Part shown: piece by piece, positions 46,328 through 57,523 of the stretch
Layout of the letters: every line of letters begins with the position of its first letter
How positions within the stretch are numbered: position 1 is the first letter of the stretch
Assembly: GCA_025526995.1 (NCBI GenBank)
Contig: JAHLKG010000019.1
Coordinates: 558,001 to 622,000, forward strand
From: Powellomyces hirtus
Lineage: Eukaryota; Chytridiomycota; Chytridiomycetes; Spizellomycetales; Powellomycetaceae
DNA length: 64,000 nucleotides
Direction of reading: 5' to 3'
Program-made: the position numbers and the translations under genes
The notes under the pieces: generated by a model
Told to the model about the DNA's origin: nothing
Seen by the model: the letters and a program-made list of their open reading frames with translations, nothing else
Database searches by the model: none

Positions 46328-48236
46328 CTACACAACGACTCTCTTGACCAGCCACGACAGAGCACATCCCACCAAGAATGCCAGCAGGAACTGGCGCAGG
46401 GAGATGGGTTTGTCGGCGTTTTGTTTCCGGTCGCTGGTGGTGGTGGTGGTGAGCCACGGCACGACGATGGGGGTGGCGGGGGCATCACACTTGCTGATGG
46501 CCGTCACCGCAGCGACCGAACTGGCGACACATCCCTCGAGGAGCGGGATGCCGTGCCAGGCCCACGAGCCGACAAACCAGAGGCGGCTGCCGGCATTGCC
46601 CAGTTCGTTTTGGGTGGCCTGCAGACGCCGCAGCGCGGCCACCGAGCGCGGGGTCACGACGACGCGTTCGAAATACGTCGTTGCGAGGGTTTTGGCCGGG
46701 TGGGGTCGTTTGTACGGGTTGGTGGTTTGGAAATAGTGTCTTGTTGTTGTGGCCGCCTTCCTCGCTGTCGTCGTCGTCAAGGCCGGGTCGGATTTGTTGT
46801 AGTAGTGCGAACACGTCGGGGTCGTGGTGGTGTTGTACGGGAACGGGTTGTGGGTGGGTGATGATTGTGTTGGCAACGAGCCTGATTCGGTCTCGGTCTC
46901 GGCTGCTGCACCGCGGCCCGTATACTCTTGATGCGTGAAAAAATTCATACACCGCCACAGTGCCTTGTCTCTCGGCATCAGCTCCTCATCGGTATGACAC
47001 ACGACCACAGTCTTGACATACTCGAACGCGTCCAGCAGTTCAATCTGCGCGTCCATGGTGTTGGGGGTGTCTTTGTCGTCCGCTCCTCGGCGGGAGGCGC
47101 GCAGGATGCGGGCCGCCTGCGAGGCCTGCGTGGCGAAAATTACGTGATCGTAGTGGCGCGTCGTGCCGTCCGCGGTTTCGACGGCCATGGCCGGGTCCGG
47201 TTCCGGGGTTGGGGGCAGGCGCGGGCTAGTGGTGGTGGCGGTAGTGGTGGTGGAGGTGGTGGATGGGCTGCTACTACTACTACTACATGTCGTGGTTGGA
47301 TGGACAGAAACGACCGAGGTGTCGAGAAAGATCTTATCAACATGTTGCGTGAGCGCAGTGCAGACGGCTTGCACGCCGGGAGTCACAAACGACATTTTGC
47401 CAAACGGCATCGCGCGCGATACATAATCTACAATGAGCAACCCCCCAAAAAAAAACAATTAATGTTTGTTCCATTGTACTCCCCCCTCCCCACACACACT
47501 TACCCAAAATCTCCACCGCCGGAAACCTGCCCAACGTCTGCACATCACACGTACACACGCCACAAAACAGGGGCACAAAAGCACCCCACACAAACTCGTC
47601 TCTAACCGCATAGCGGTCCCAAAACGCATCCAACGACAAACCCCTCAACCTCTCATCCACCACCTCGCCATTTTCGCGCTTCTCAAACGCCCCCGTCCAC
47701 GCCAACCACTTTACAATCGCGAGGAAATACAGATACCCCACGACCGTCATGAGGGCGCGCCACGGCGTCGCACTCGCGTGCTTGAACGAGAGGTCCGGGT
47801 ACGACACCACGGTATCCGTAAACGGGATCTTGACACAGGAAAACGAAAACGTCGGAACCGCCGCCCCCTCCTCCTCCTCCTCTTTCCCCTCCCCTTCTCG
47901 CCCTCGCCTCGTCGTGTACTGCGAAAACGAAATACTATTATCCGCCGCATGCGTCGGGATCCCCAAATACGCAACCAACCGCGCAAGATGCTCATAATGC
48001 TCCGGAAAAAACGACCGCATCGGCACATCCATCACAACCGCACCACCATCACCGGGAATCTCAATGCTCGCCTGCGCAAGACCCAACCGCCCCGCCTTCT
48101 CATACACATCCACAGCGTACCCGTTCGCAACCAGGAGGTACGCCGTCGACAGCCCCGCGAGACCTGACCCGATAACTGCGACCCGCCCCCGAGTCCCACT
48201 CCGAGCCGTAATCGCAGGTGGATCCGAAATGCGCAT
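46328..48236 (-). CDS. FAD-dependent amine-oxidase-like oxidoreductase with C-terminal membrane anchor
   Basis: Two exons on the minus strand, start MRISDPPAI at 48236. The FAD-binding dinucleotide fold VAVIGSGLAGLSTAYLLVANG follows, with VYEKAGRLG as the second strand and VVMDVPMRSF after it. The intron (GTAAGT...TTGTAG) joins VEIL to DYVSRAMPFG. Later blocks are HVIFATQASQ and the FAD-family end GSRLWFVGSWAWHGIPLLEG. A single hydrophobic helix (FLLAFLVGCALSWL) ends the protein and would anchor it in a membrane. Low-complexity Thr/Ser runs interrupt the middle. It resembles the amine-oxidase group found next to cyclopropane-fatty-acid synthase in other organisms. Substrate unknown. Confidence 0.85.
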
Positions 48237-48988
48237 TGTGGCGAAATGACCTGGCAAAAGTAACGCTCCCCCCACGTTGGTCCGTCTTTCTTGTTTCTTT
48301 CTCCTCGTGGCTCGCTCCCGTGTCTACACCCGGAACCTTCTATGCGGGGCAAAGTACAGAATACAAAATACAAATGCAAATAACACTGTGAGGGCGTAGG
48401 AGCGAGGGTGGGATGGGAATTCGTGTAAATGTGCGGTTTATTTGCACGGGGGGAGCGGCCGCGGGGCGGGCTAAACTGTAAAACACACTCCACTCGCCCC
48501 TGATGTTTTTCGCCAAGCCACTCACTCGCGCACGCGCATTCCTCCACCGAACTCGCGCAAAACCCCATATCAAAAGCGCCGATTTGTTTTTTGGCACATA
48601 GCCACTTTTTTTTTTTTTTTCATCGTCTTCCCACTCCCCACTCAGCCCCCACCCGCATGGTTGGGAATTTCGCACTAAGACGTGGGGGGGGGACAAGGTA
48701 AAGTGCGAAACCTCATTCATCAATCAAGCGTTTAATCACAAACACATCTGTTTCCCGAGTTAATATATATATATATATATAATGTCCTATACTCGGGTAC
48801 CCGTCACTCACTCACGGTGCAAAAAGAGGGGAAATCGAGTGACCAGATGGGTAGGTAGGACGGGTTTCGCTAAAATACAAAAAGTAGGGTTGTCCAACGT
48901 CTATATATCCAATGTTCCGAAAGCGTCACGTAAAAAGCGCAGGAAGAGAGAGAGAGACGAGGCCGTATACACATAAACAAACAAGGCG

Positions 48989-49027
<39 letters not shown>

Positions 49028-49079
49028 CGCCATCCGCCGCACCCAACCGCCTATACGCCACGCCCTTTTTCCTTCATTT
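48237..49079. other. Intergenic region with simple repeats
   Basis: It holds the FAD-gene promoter and the 3' end of the PX-PB1 gene. A (TA)n run lies at about 48763-48781 and a (TAG)n run at about 48987-49027. T and G runs lie at 48608-48620 and 48684-48691. Confidence 0.5.
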
Positions 49080-51974
49080 TCACCGCACACTCGCCGGATC
49101 CACTCTCACGCCCACGACAACCTTGCCTTGCGCCGCCGCACACAGCACCAACCAATCCTCCTCATCACACACTTCAATCTGACATCCCTCTTCATCCAGG
49201 TACGTCAGTCCCAGGACCCGGATCCCCGGCGCCGCCGCCGTCATTCCACTCTCGGGCTCAGTCGCCGGCGCCGGCGGCGGCGCCAGCACCGCCGAAAACT
49301 TTTCCTGCAGCCGCGCCGTGACCACGCCCAGCTGCGTGGTGCGCGAGACTTTGAGGAGGATCGTGATGGGTGGCGTGGTGGTGGTCGGGTCCGCCGTGTA
49401 CTGCGCCTTCAGGTGGATGAAATGCGAGGGGAGGGTGGTGGCGCTCGTGAGAGTGTGGGAGCGGCGCGGCGGGGGCAAATCGCGCATCGAGTGGGTGTGC
49501 GACCGATGCGACGTGGCCGTTCGCATGGGTAAGGGCGAGATGCCTCGGGCCAAAGTCGACGTGTCTTCCGCCATCGAGAAAACAGTGTTAACCGTGCGGG
49601 CCCGGAGGAGGGTTCCCGGTGGGTTGCTGCTCTTGGTCATGGGCCGATCGTTGTTGTAGATGATTCCGTTCTTGACACTGTTGGAGCGGCCAATACGGTT
49701 CCATGGCGGGATAGTGGGGTCGTCTGGGTCTTGCGCGACGGGTGGCGGGGAGGGCGTCTTGTTGGCTCGGCCAAGCTGCGTTTTGGCGCGGGCTAGCAGC
49801 GACGGTTTGCGGGTGGGGATGTTGGGTATGGTTTTGAGGTGGAGAGGCAGCGACGACGCGGGGTTCGCAGCGGTGGTCGACATGGGAACCGGTGATGGGG
49901 CAGACCTGTCTTCAGGAGACGGAGTGCGCCGTGTGATAAAAGGGTCGGTGAGGGCGCGGTGGAGAGACGGCGGGGCCAAATCCGCATGTCGCTGAAACGG
50001 TTCGGCGCTGACAGGCATCGGCGGGGCCACCTCCGACTGCGGGGTAGTGGGCACGTCGGGTCGCTCCAGAGTCGGCGTACTGTGATGCCGGGTGAGCGTC
50101 AACGCTGTCCTGGGTTCCGCCAGCCCAACCGGCGCTTGCGAAACAACGACAATCCGTGACGGTCGCTCGAGGGTTGACGTGACGATGGACGGCAGCACGG
50201 ACGAGCCGCTCGCAGGACTGCTTACGATGTCGTTTGACATTGTCGTGGTCGCTGGTGAAGGCTCAATCTCCGGGGACACTGGACCCGCCGTGGGCGTGGT
50301 CTCTGTGCGCAAAAGGGTCGGACGCCGGCTGCGGGTTGTGCCCCGTGTTAGGGTGGTTGGGTTGGTCAGCGCTTGGGGATAATTGGGATTGTCCGACGTC
50401 AGGAGAGGAGCCGACAAGGCCCCGCCCATCATTTCGTACATTTTCATTGGCGCCGGGGTCGTCGCCTTTGGCGGTGATCCACCCGGTCTTTGATGAATCG
50501 TGTCCTGGCTAGACCGCGACGATGTCGATTCGCTCATCCTCGGAAAGTACTCGTAGCCGCTTCCCACGGGTGTTCCTCGGTTCGGGGAAGAAGCGCCCGA
50601 AAAGACTGGCGAGTTGTTTTCCGAGCTCGAGCGGCCGGCCGAGGCAGTCACTGGAGAGGGGGAAGACGAGGACCAGTTGCGAGAATGCGAGCGGTGCGGA
50701 ATGTCGAGACTCGGGCCCGAGAATTTAGGCGAGTGGGGTGCTGCGCCGGACTGGATGTGGCGGGCGGTTTGCATGGGACCCCGGACGACCGAGTCCTTGC
50801 GCTGAGGGACTTGGGTAAGGGTCATGCCATACTTTCCGCTGATGGGTGGGGGTTCCGCAAAATGTGAACCGAGGGTGGGAGATGCAGGCATAGCCGTCGT
50901 AGCCGTCGTGAAGCTCTGAGCAGCGGCGGGTTGAATATGGGACTGCCCCACGCTGTTTTTCCGAATCTGCTCGGTAGCGACGGGTGGTGCCGGGCGGACA
51001 GTGTCCGAGTCGGGCAGGCTGTCCTTGCGGGCAAAGAAGGTCTGCACTCCCGTTCCCTTTGTGCCGTCTCTGAGGAGCGTGTTCAACCCGGGGCCAAAAG
51101 AGCCAGCTTCCAGGAGCATCCGCGACGCTCTCTTCTCTTGCACAGGTTTCAACCACGCTTCGTCGAGATCCACGTCTTCGTCGTCGCTGATGGGTTTGGG
51201 CTGGTGTCGGTGGTACCGGTCGCGGGTGGTGGAGGACTTTAGAGCCGACTTTGCCGGTTGGGGTGCATGACGAACTCGGATGTCTTCTGACCGGCGGCTT
51301 CGTGGTTTTCCGATCTCGTCATTGTTGTCGTCGGCGGGGGCGGCGGTATCGATCGCCCCATCATTGGCGTCCCGGGGCCACACGCCAAAGAATTCGGCGA
51401 CGACGACATTGCGAGTAATTCTCTGGTCCATGTCGAGCAGCAGGCGGACGTATTCATCGAGTCTCACGACCCGGTCGTCGCAGACTGTTCTCGTGACAAA
51501 GAGCTTGCTTTTCGGTACCGAGGGCAAGTGTGGCTTCGTGGCCGCTGGGTGCGCAGTCGTGTCCCTCTTTATCTGCATGCTGAGGGCGGCATGAAAGTCG
51601 ACAAAATGCTCATAACGGCGAAAAATGCAGTACGGAAGTGAATGAGCCGCCGCAGCGTCCGCCGAATAGCTCCCATGACTGCCGTTCACATTCAAGTTGC
51701 CATTGTTGTTGTTGTTGTTCCCACCACGACTCTTTGACCTCGACCTCGACCTCGACGTTCTTGGCGGGGTTTGGGGCGGAGTTATCGTTACCGGCGAGTT
51801 CTGGTTATAGTTGTTGCTACCCTGATTGTACTGCGCAAGCTGTTTGGGGAACACCGTGAGCTTGTACCATACTTTACCGTCGTCGAGCTTGGCGTATTCG
51901 GTGACTCGGGCGGTGTGAATGAGCGGGGCCAGCTTCACGGCGGGCGTCAAGGGACGGTGTGAGGCGGTGGCCAT
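49080..51974 (-). CDS. PX-PB1 scaffold protein
   Basis: A single uninterrupted 964-codon frame, which is unusual here because most neighbours have introns. An N-terminal PX domain (residues about 10-190) has KLTVFPKQ and the RRYEHFVDFHAALS motif; a Ser/Asn-rich insert splits it. A long, disordered Ser/Thr/Pro-rich middle follows. The C-terminus is a PB1 domain: ITILLKVSRTTQLGVV and the acidic OPCA motif YLDEEGCQIEVCDEEDW. PX plus PB1 is the end of Bem1/Scd2 (polarity scaffold) and of p40phox, but the SH3 domains of both are missing. A role linking membrane phosphoinositides to a PB1 partner, such as a polarity kinase or NADPH-oxidase regulator, is inference. Confidence 0.85.
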   Translation of the reverse strand: MATASHRPLTPAVKLAPLIHTARVTEYAKLDDGKVWYKLTVFPKQLAQYNQGSNNYNQNSPVTITPPQTPPRTSRSRSRSKSRGGNNNNNNGNLNVNGSHGSYSADAAAAHSLPYCIFRRYEHFVDFHAALSMQIKRDTTAHPAATKPHLPSVPKSKLFVTRTVCDDRVVRLDEYVRLLLDMDQRITRNVVVAEFFGVWPRDANDGAIDTAAPADDNNDEIGKPRSRRSEDIRVRHAPQPAKSALKSSTTRDRYHRHQPKPISDDEDVDLDEAWLKPVQEKRASRMLLEAGSFGPGLNTLLRDGTKGTGVQTFFARKDSLPDSDTVRPAPPVATEQIRKNSVGQSHIQPAAAQSFTTATTAMPASPTLGSHFAEPPPISGKYGMTLTQVPQRKDSVVRGPMQTARHIQSGAAPHSPKFSGPSLDIPHRSHSRNWSSSSPSPVTASAGRSSSENNSPVFSGASSPNRGTPVGSGYEYFPRMSESTSSRSSQDTIHQRPGGSPPKATTPAPMKMYEMMGGALSAPLLTSDNPNYPQALTNPTTLTRGTTRSRRPTLLRTETTPTAGPVSPEIEPSPATTTMSNDIVSSPASGSSVLPSIVTSTLERPSRIVVVSQAPVGLAEPRTALTLTRHHSTPTLERPDVPTTPQSEVAPPMPVSAEPFQRHADLAPPSLHRALTDPFITRRTPSPEDRSAPSPVPMSTTAANPASSLPLHLKTIPNIPTRKPSLLARAKTQLGRANKTPSPPPVAQDPDDPTIPPWNRIGRSNSVKNGIIYNNDRPMTKSSNPPGTLLRARTVNTVFSMAEDTSTLARGISPLPMRTATSHRSHTHSMRDLPPPRRSHTLTSATTLPSHFIHLKAQYTADPTTTTPPITILLKVSRTTQLGVVTARLQEKFSAVLAPPPAPATEPESGMTAAAPGIRVLGLTYLDEEGCQIEVCDEEDWLVLCAAAQGKVVVGVRVDPASVR

Positions 51975-52957
51975 GGGGGTGGTATTCTGTGGGAGGAGTC
52001 TATCTAATGGTGAGTTCTGTAGTAGGGGTTATTTATTATTATTCAAGGTGATTGTTGGGAAGAGAAGTAAAATATAGTGTATGAGGAAAATAAGTGGTGA
52101 ACTGGGGCGCGGGAGGGTAAGTGTGAAGGAAAGGGCAAAAGACGGGACTTGTACTGGAAATGATGAACTCTTTCACACAACACAACCAACTACGGTACTC
52201 TTTACAATTCACAAATTGAACGGTCGTCGTTACCTTTGCCTTTCCTTTTCCCAATGCAGAAGTGAGAAGCCCCCACCTCCCCGGGCCTAGCAATACAGGC
52301 AATCACTACAAACGCATTTTCCGGGTAACTCGAACCCAAACCATCGTAGCTCTTTGTATCGAGAAATTTTGCCTCATGGGTGCCCAACTCGGCACTCTGC
52401 CATCCTGCGCCGCTTCTCCTTGGCCTCTTCTCAAGCTGCTCTCTCTCTTTGGTGGTGCGGCGGCCCCGACTTTCCTTTTTTTCATCCTTTGGTGACGCGT
52501 CGCGCAACCAACCAAAAACGAAATCTCACACTGACGGCTGCAAAGTGAGAATTTTCACACATTTTTGCAAGTGAGGCGCGTTCTCGGCAGCGGCAAAGGA
52601 CATCAGAGAACTTTTTGAGACGCGATGTCGACATAAAAACACATAACATCTATTATGATATGAAAACCTCATTAAAGCTATAGCACACACACTCGACAAA
52701 TGTACAAAGAGGGGGGAATCAGGAAGGGTCAGAATGGGAAGGGGATCCATGCATTGGGCGTTGGCGTTAGCATCTACTTTCAAGCATGTGAAACAAATAC
52801 ACTACAACGAATGTCTCATAGAACGCTTTTGCGAGCAAAGAGTGTCACAACACACTTTTCAACCCACAGTCAAGGGTGATAGGTAGTAGAGTCTCGGGCT
52901 GAACTTGAGGGGAGCGGGGGTTAAAGAAAATGTCTCGGTGTGGGTGGAGGGGCATCT
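51975..52957. other. Intergenic region
   Basis: It contains the PX-PB1 promoter and the 3' end of the surface-protein gene. Short open frames here are unconvincing. Confidence 0.4.
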
Positions 52958-54079
52958 TTAATACCGGTTGGCGGCGGCTGGGTGGGCGGCTGGATGGGAC
53001 ACTGCGGGATCATAGACTCCGTAAGCAGCATCTCCATAAGGAGCGTAGGCGGCTTCGGCGGCATATATGTTTGGACCTGGTGCTGGATGACCATAGGCAT
53101 GGTGGTCGTAGGCCGGGTATGCGTGCTGCTGCTGCTGTGGCCCAGGTGCGCCATAGGTGTACCCCGCGTAAGCGAGATGCGGGTCTGGCTGGGACGGGAC
53201 GGGCGAGGGCGAAGTCATGTGGAGGTTGTCATGCAGGGTGTCGTGGATGAATCGCTTGTCTCTGGGTTCCGGGGTGGCCGTGGCGGTGGTTTCCGAGTGA
53301 GTGAGGGTAGCGGCGGCCGAACCCGCCGCACTGGGGGCAGCGCTGGGGCCAAGTCCGGGCATGCCAAGGTCAGCCAGCCGGCCTCGGAACCTCTTGGAGG
53401 GTTTCAGTCCCAGCTTTCTGAACATGAAAATGCCCAGCGCGGCCAAGACAATGGCGGCCCCAGCGACAGCTATGCCGACGATGGTGCCTGTGGAGATGCC
53501 CTTGTCGGCGGTATTGACATTATCGCCTGTCTTGGCGGCGCCGCCGGGATTGGAAGGGGAGGGAGATGCCGGGGATGGTGGGGTAGTGGCCGGGCCGGTA
53601 TTGGGCCGTGGTTTTGTAACGATAACGGTGACGGTTTGGCCAGCTTCGTTGACAGACGTCTGGGTTTCCGGAGCGGCGGTCACCACGGGGGACTGAGGTT
53701 GAGAGGGTGGTGGTTGAGTGGTCTTTGTGTCGTCGTCGTTGGAGGGGGGTGGTGTTGGTGGTGGTTGAGTGGGTGGGTCTTGGGTGGGTCCGGGATCGTT
53801 CGTGGTGGGTGGGTCTGTGGGCGGTGTTGGGGGGTTGTCGTTGCGAGTTGTGGTGGGGCCTCCTCCACCTTTGCCAGTGGAGGGCCCCTGTCGGCGGTGG
53901 AGAAACTCGCGAGGAGGAGGAGCAGCCTGGCCGCCAATGCGGAAATGCATGCGGTCGGCCATGTGTTCAAAGGCACGGCATTGAGCGTCGTGGGGGAGGC
54001 AGGGGGGGTTGGCAGCGATGGCGACGGCGGCGAAGGAGCAGAGGGCCAGCACGGGAGCGGCGACAAGAGTCCACTTCAT
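52958..54079 (-). CDS. Single-pass surface protein with Pro/Thr-rich stalk
   Basis: An intronless frame of 373 codons from Met 54079. It starts with a signal peptide (MKWTLVAAPVLALCSFAAVA). A short Cys-containing head (NPPCLPHDAQCRAFEHMADR) is followed by a mucin-like Pro/Thr stalk of about 130 residues and one membrane segment (GTIVGIAVAGAAIVLAALGIF). The cytosolic tail is rich in Ala, Tyr and Pro near the end. This order resembles fungal cell-wall sensors (Mid2/Wsc-like), but the head does not match WSC or another domain I know. An in-frame Met at 54211 would extend the protein; the 54079 start places the signal peptide at the N-terminus. Confidence 0.7.
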   Translation of the reverse strand: MKWTLVAAPVLALCSFAAVAIAANPPCLPHDAQCRAFEHMADRMHFRIGGQAAPPPREFLHRRQGPSTGKGGGGPTTTRNDNPPTPPTDPPTTNDPGPTQDPPTQPPPTPPPSNDDDTKTTQPPPSQPQSPVVTAAPETQTSVNEAGQTVTVIVTKPRPNTGPATTPPSPASPSPSNPGGAAKTGDNVNTADKGISTGTIVGIAVAGAAIVLAALGIFMFRKLGLKPSKRFRGRLADLGMPGLGPSAAPSAAGSAAATLTHSETTATATPEPRDKRFIHDTLHDNLHMTSPSPVPSQPDPHLAYAGYTYGAPGPQQQQHAYPAYDHHAYGHPAPGPNIYAAEAAYAPYGDAAYGVYDPAVSHPAAHPAAANRY

Positions 54080-54790
54080 GGCAGTGTGAGGGAGAGTGAG
54101 CGGGAGGGGATAGAATGGGAATGTGGGAGGGAGAAGCGCCTTTGAGAAAAAGAACGGGAGGGAGTCAGCACCGACGATAATGCCAAGGCCACAACGAGTC
54201 CCAGTCCCCAAAGTCAGTCAGTCAGTCAGTAGTCAGTCAGTCAGTCAGTCAGTCAGTCAGTCGCGCACAACGGCTAATCAGAATAAGATCAATACAAAGG
54301 CTAAACGCAAGGAAGGTCTTTAGTCAAAAGATTCAACATGGCCGCCGTTTGTGTGTTTCACTTTGGTCCTCACTCCCTACCTCGCGCACGCCCTATCCTT
54401 CTTGTAGGCAGGCAGGCCACACACGCCCTCTCTCCCTCCCTCCCTCCCTCAGTCTATAGTCAGTCAGTGTATAGTCAGTCTATAGTCAGCATTGTCAGTC
54501 AGTCAGTCAGTCAGGCGATGGTGAGGATGGATGGATTTAGGGTGACTGTATGTGGGATGGAAGGAGCGAGTGACTAGATATAATATGGTGACTAGATGTA
54601 TGATGATGCACTTTGTGATAGACGATACTATATCCAGTATCCATGCGGATGGATGGGATGCGACGACAAACAAGGGAATCCATCCTCCCTCTCCCTCTCC
54701 CTTCAGTCTACTCGACTAGTCACTCAGTCGATGGTGAGATGATGGGGCTGGCAGGGGCCTAAAAGACCGTCGATTCTTTGGCTGAAGATC
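54080..54790. other. Intergenic region with CAGT repeats
   Basis: It contains the promoter of the surface-protein gene. (CAGT)n runs lie at 54213-54261 and near 54459-54515, and (CCCT)n near 54430-54450. No gene recognised. Confidence 0.5.
54213..54261. repeat. (CAGT)n microsatellite
   Basis: About a dozen near-perfect CAGT copies. Confidence 0.9.
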
Positions 54791-54859
54791 TGACGTGAAA
54801 TGCACAGCCACACTGTCCCCGACCTTTTTGGCTCCTTCGCTGCCTCTCAAGACCAAACC

Positions 54860-56300
54860 ATGGCTGGCCGCGTTGAGGCCCGCCCTCCTTCTTCAATCCA
54901 GGGCCCTTGCCACCCAGCCGTCAAAGGTTTCCGCTACCGCCCATGCCGCCAAAACTACCCGGAGCCGTGTCGCCGCCACCGCAAGAACCGCCCGCTCAGC
55001 CTGAAAGCGTTGGCATTCTCAATCGATTTGCGTTCGATCTGAATCTGCGCGAAAGCTGAAGGAGGAAGCGGCCGCTGCAGGGGTGGAAGCGCCGGCGCTT
55101 CCTCTAGTGGAAGAGACAAAGAATTTCCAAAACAACGTTTCGGTGCTTGAAGGAGAGATTGCTCAAGGACTGGGATTCTTTTCAGACCCGGATTCTTCTC
55201 CGCCCTCGATGGCCGACTGCAGGAGCAGGGGAAGCAGCTCGAGGCCCCGCAGCAAGCGAAACGGGCGGCTGGGCAGCCTCCAGGATCTCGCCAGAGATGC
55301 AGCAGCGCATGGACAAGTACCTCGATTTGGACACGAATCTGAAGGAACGAGAAGATCTGTGAGTCATCATAGTGCATTGGCTCGAACGATGCTGCAGGTT
55401 CACAGACTGAACCGGTGGCCCCTTCCAGCCTTAAGCAAGCATTTTGGGACGGATATTGGGACGATTATAAGGGTAACTGCTAATGCGAAGCGTATATTGG
55501 GCGGGAAGCACTTGTGCTGACAAGCACTGGGTCGAAAACAGAGGCGGCTCTCAAGGGATAGAAGCTGTGGGACGCCCCGCGCAGACTGCGTCACGCCCAC
55601 GTATGCGCTTTCGCAATTCCCGCTCAAGGCGTGAAAGCCGGTGCTCACCAAGCGACATTCAGGCCAGTCCGTTAATTCCGAACCCGGAATCCAAATCACT
55701 CACCGGGGAAACCACCAATGTCATGTCGCTCGTAAAACAAAAGAAGGCGTCCCTCGTGACGTTCATGTTCTCTGCCTTCGGGGAGGTACGTTTTGGTTGC
55801 GGGCAATGGACGTCTGTCGCCGGTAGCCTTATCATTGCCGCTGCATTCCAGGGACACGTAAACTCGTACACACAGCGATTTTTGGATGAGTTCAAGGGCG
55901 TCAACGACGTGCAACTCGTCCAGATGAATGTGGCGGAAAACTTGCTCAAAGCTCCAGTGCTCCGTGTGCTCACTCGGTTTGTGCGGCGGAAAGTTCCAAA
56001 GGAACCGCAGGTGAGGGCATTCGTTGCGCATTGGTGACACTGGTCTATCGTGGCTTCCGCGTCCCTGCGTGTGCTGTGTGTTAACACCCCGCGCTTTCAC
56101 AGGCCAACTATCTGCTCCACTACAAATCTATACAAGAATCACGACGCGCCGCCGGCATGTCCAACACGGTTCTGGGATGGGTCAACCTGGTGGACCAGGA
56201 GCGGAAAAGTCAGGTGGCAGGCGCACGGACCGGCAAAGGACCACGAACTCGACTCGATGATCCGTTTGACGAAACATCTAGCGGGAATCCCCTATCCCCA
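54860..56300 (+). pseudogene. ATP10: ATP10 (F1Fo ATP synthase assembly factor), frame broken
   Basis: The reading frame that follows the ATG is off by one: skipping one G right after it gives MLAALRPALLLQSRALATQ, a typical mitochondrial presequence. Later blocks, in changing frames, match Atp10: PESVGILNRFAFDLNLRES, SPEMQQRMDKYLDLDTNL, YWDDYKG, SLVTFMFSAFGE, QLVQMNVAENLLKAP and MSNTVLGWVNLVDQ, then KVRWQAHGPAKDHELDSM. The intron sites (GGTACGT after FSAFGE at about 55785) look usable. Atp10 acts in the mitochondrial inner membrane in assembly of the Fo sector. At least four frame changes are seen, but few key residues look replaced. Either the gene is newly broken or the sequence contains indel errors. 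Confidence 0.7.
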
Positions 56301-56499
56301 AAGTGGCCGCCAAAGCCACGCCAGGGTCGCCGATCAACCCAACACACCCGCCGGCCGCTGCTCAGTAGAAAAGCTGGGTCAATTACCACAGCGAAACAGG
56401 GCAAAGGAAGAGATGTAGATACATGGGTACAGTAGACAACGATAAGAGATCCGGCTTGTTCCTAGTCCTTAAGCGAGGGTGGGGAGCCGGGAGGCTAGC

Positions 56500-56950
56500 T
56501 TACCAGCCACACCTATATCAGAGAGGTCCGGGCCCACACACATACCTTTCCAAAAGCAGAAAACATGAATGTGACGAGGGTCGCCTTCTTCCCTCTCACT
56601 AGTGATACCACGTCGGTTGTTTGCCTAGTCAGGGGTATCATGGGACTACTCTGGGCCTTGCGTATCTGTTTCGGTGCCTCCCACAGTTCAGCTCCTTTCC
56701 AAGCAGTCTCCTTGTGAGTCATCCCAGTATCCGTTACCCTTATCGATCTGCTTCTGCAGTTTGGGTGTGATTTCTGGACTGGTTTGGGCTTGATTTGCTG
56801 TCAAGACCCGACAGGAATCCCTGCGTACACAATCAAATATCAGCCTACTCTTGCGTCTCCAATCTTCCATCTTCTGTATTCGACGCCATTTCCGCCGTGC
56901 CGACCCTGCATGACCGAGGGGCAAACAGAAAGAGGTCAGGCACATCGCCT
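56500..56950 (-). pseudogene. ATP10: Second, diverged partial copy of ATP10, opposite strand
   Basis: On the minus strand: SPEITPKLQKQIDKGNGYWDD, then (after a frame change) AELWEAPKQIRKAQSSPMIP, DVVSLVRGKKATLVTFMFSA, ending FGKV at a GGTATGT splice site. The same blocks and the same intron position occur in the copy at 55.3-55.8 kb, but the nucleotides differ at many sites, so it is an old duplicate and not a recent one. Only the middle of the gene is visible; the C-terminal half is missing. Confidence 0.6.
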
Positions 56951-57149
56951 CAGGGTTGCGGGACCTGCCCCCTCGCAGATCTTCCCGTCATCGACCTCGC
57001 CCCCCGTTCTACAATTCTACTTCCGACTCTACCGAGCATTCAGCAGCTCTGACCGCAGGCTGTCGCCGACCGAGTGCACGACCGCGTCGCCCTCTCTGGA
57101 CAACGGTTCGTTCGCTCGCTGCGCTGCGCTGGTTCTTGCTCGCGCGTCA

Positions 57150-57523
57150 CAATGCTCAAGCGTGATTTTGCCTGCAGCAGCTTCATGATTTCCAACCACG
57201 GCCTCGTTCGCGAACTCATCGCTAGGGTATGTGAAGCGTCCGGATCCTTTTTCGGCTAGTCGCCAGCGGAAAAAGGCTCAGCACGTCATCAACATAGCCG
57301 CAGGGCAAGTCGACGGGCTACTGTGGCGGAAACTGGATCCCGACAACCAGCCGGTCGGCGACTTCAAAGAGGGGCCTGGACGTTACACCGCCAGCTGGGG
57401 CGTGGACGACCCTAATCACATCTGTCGGACGACTGGTTCCGCGAAGCCTGTTATGCTCGAGTACTTTGCGCAGGCCACGCGGTTGGAGATGACGCTTGTA
57501 TCCGCTTTTGGGAGAGCGTAGGG
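57150..57523 (+). other. Unrecognised, probably protein-coding remnant
   Basis: A frame at 57151-57258 (MLKRDFACSSFMISNHGLV) stops, and another at 57231-57521 continues (AGQVDGLLWRKLDPDNQPVG, then GRYTASWGVDDPNHICRTT and MLEYFAQATRLEMTLVSAFG). The second part reads like a conserved folded protein, but I do not recognise the family. It could be the N-terminal part of the SET gene downstream. Confidence 0.4.

Noticed and set aside
52940..54145. Long plus-strand frame of 401 codons
   Set aside because: It is the antisense of the Pro/Thr stalk gene; the translation is Gly/Trp/Arg-rich and has no fold pattern.
54860..56950. Amplification chimera as source of the inverted ATP10 copy
   Set aside because: The two copies differ at many nucleotides, so a recent artefact is unlikely.
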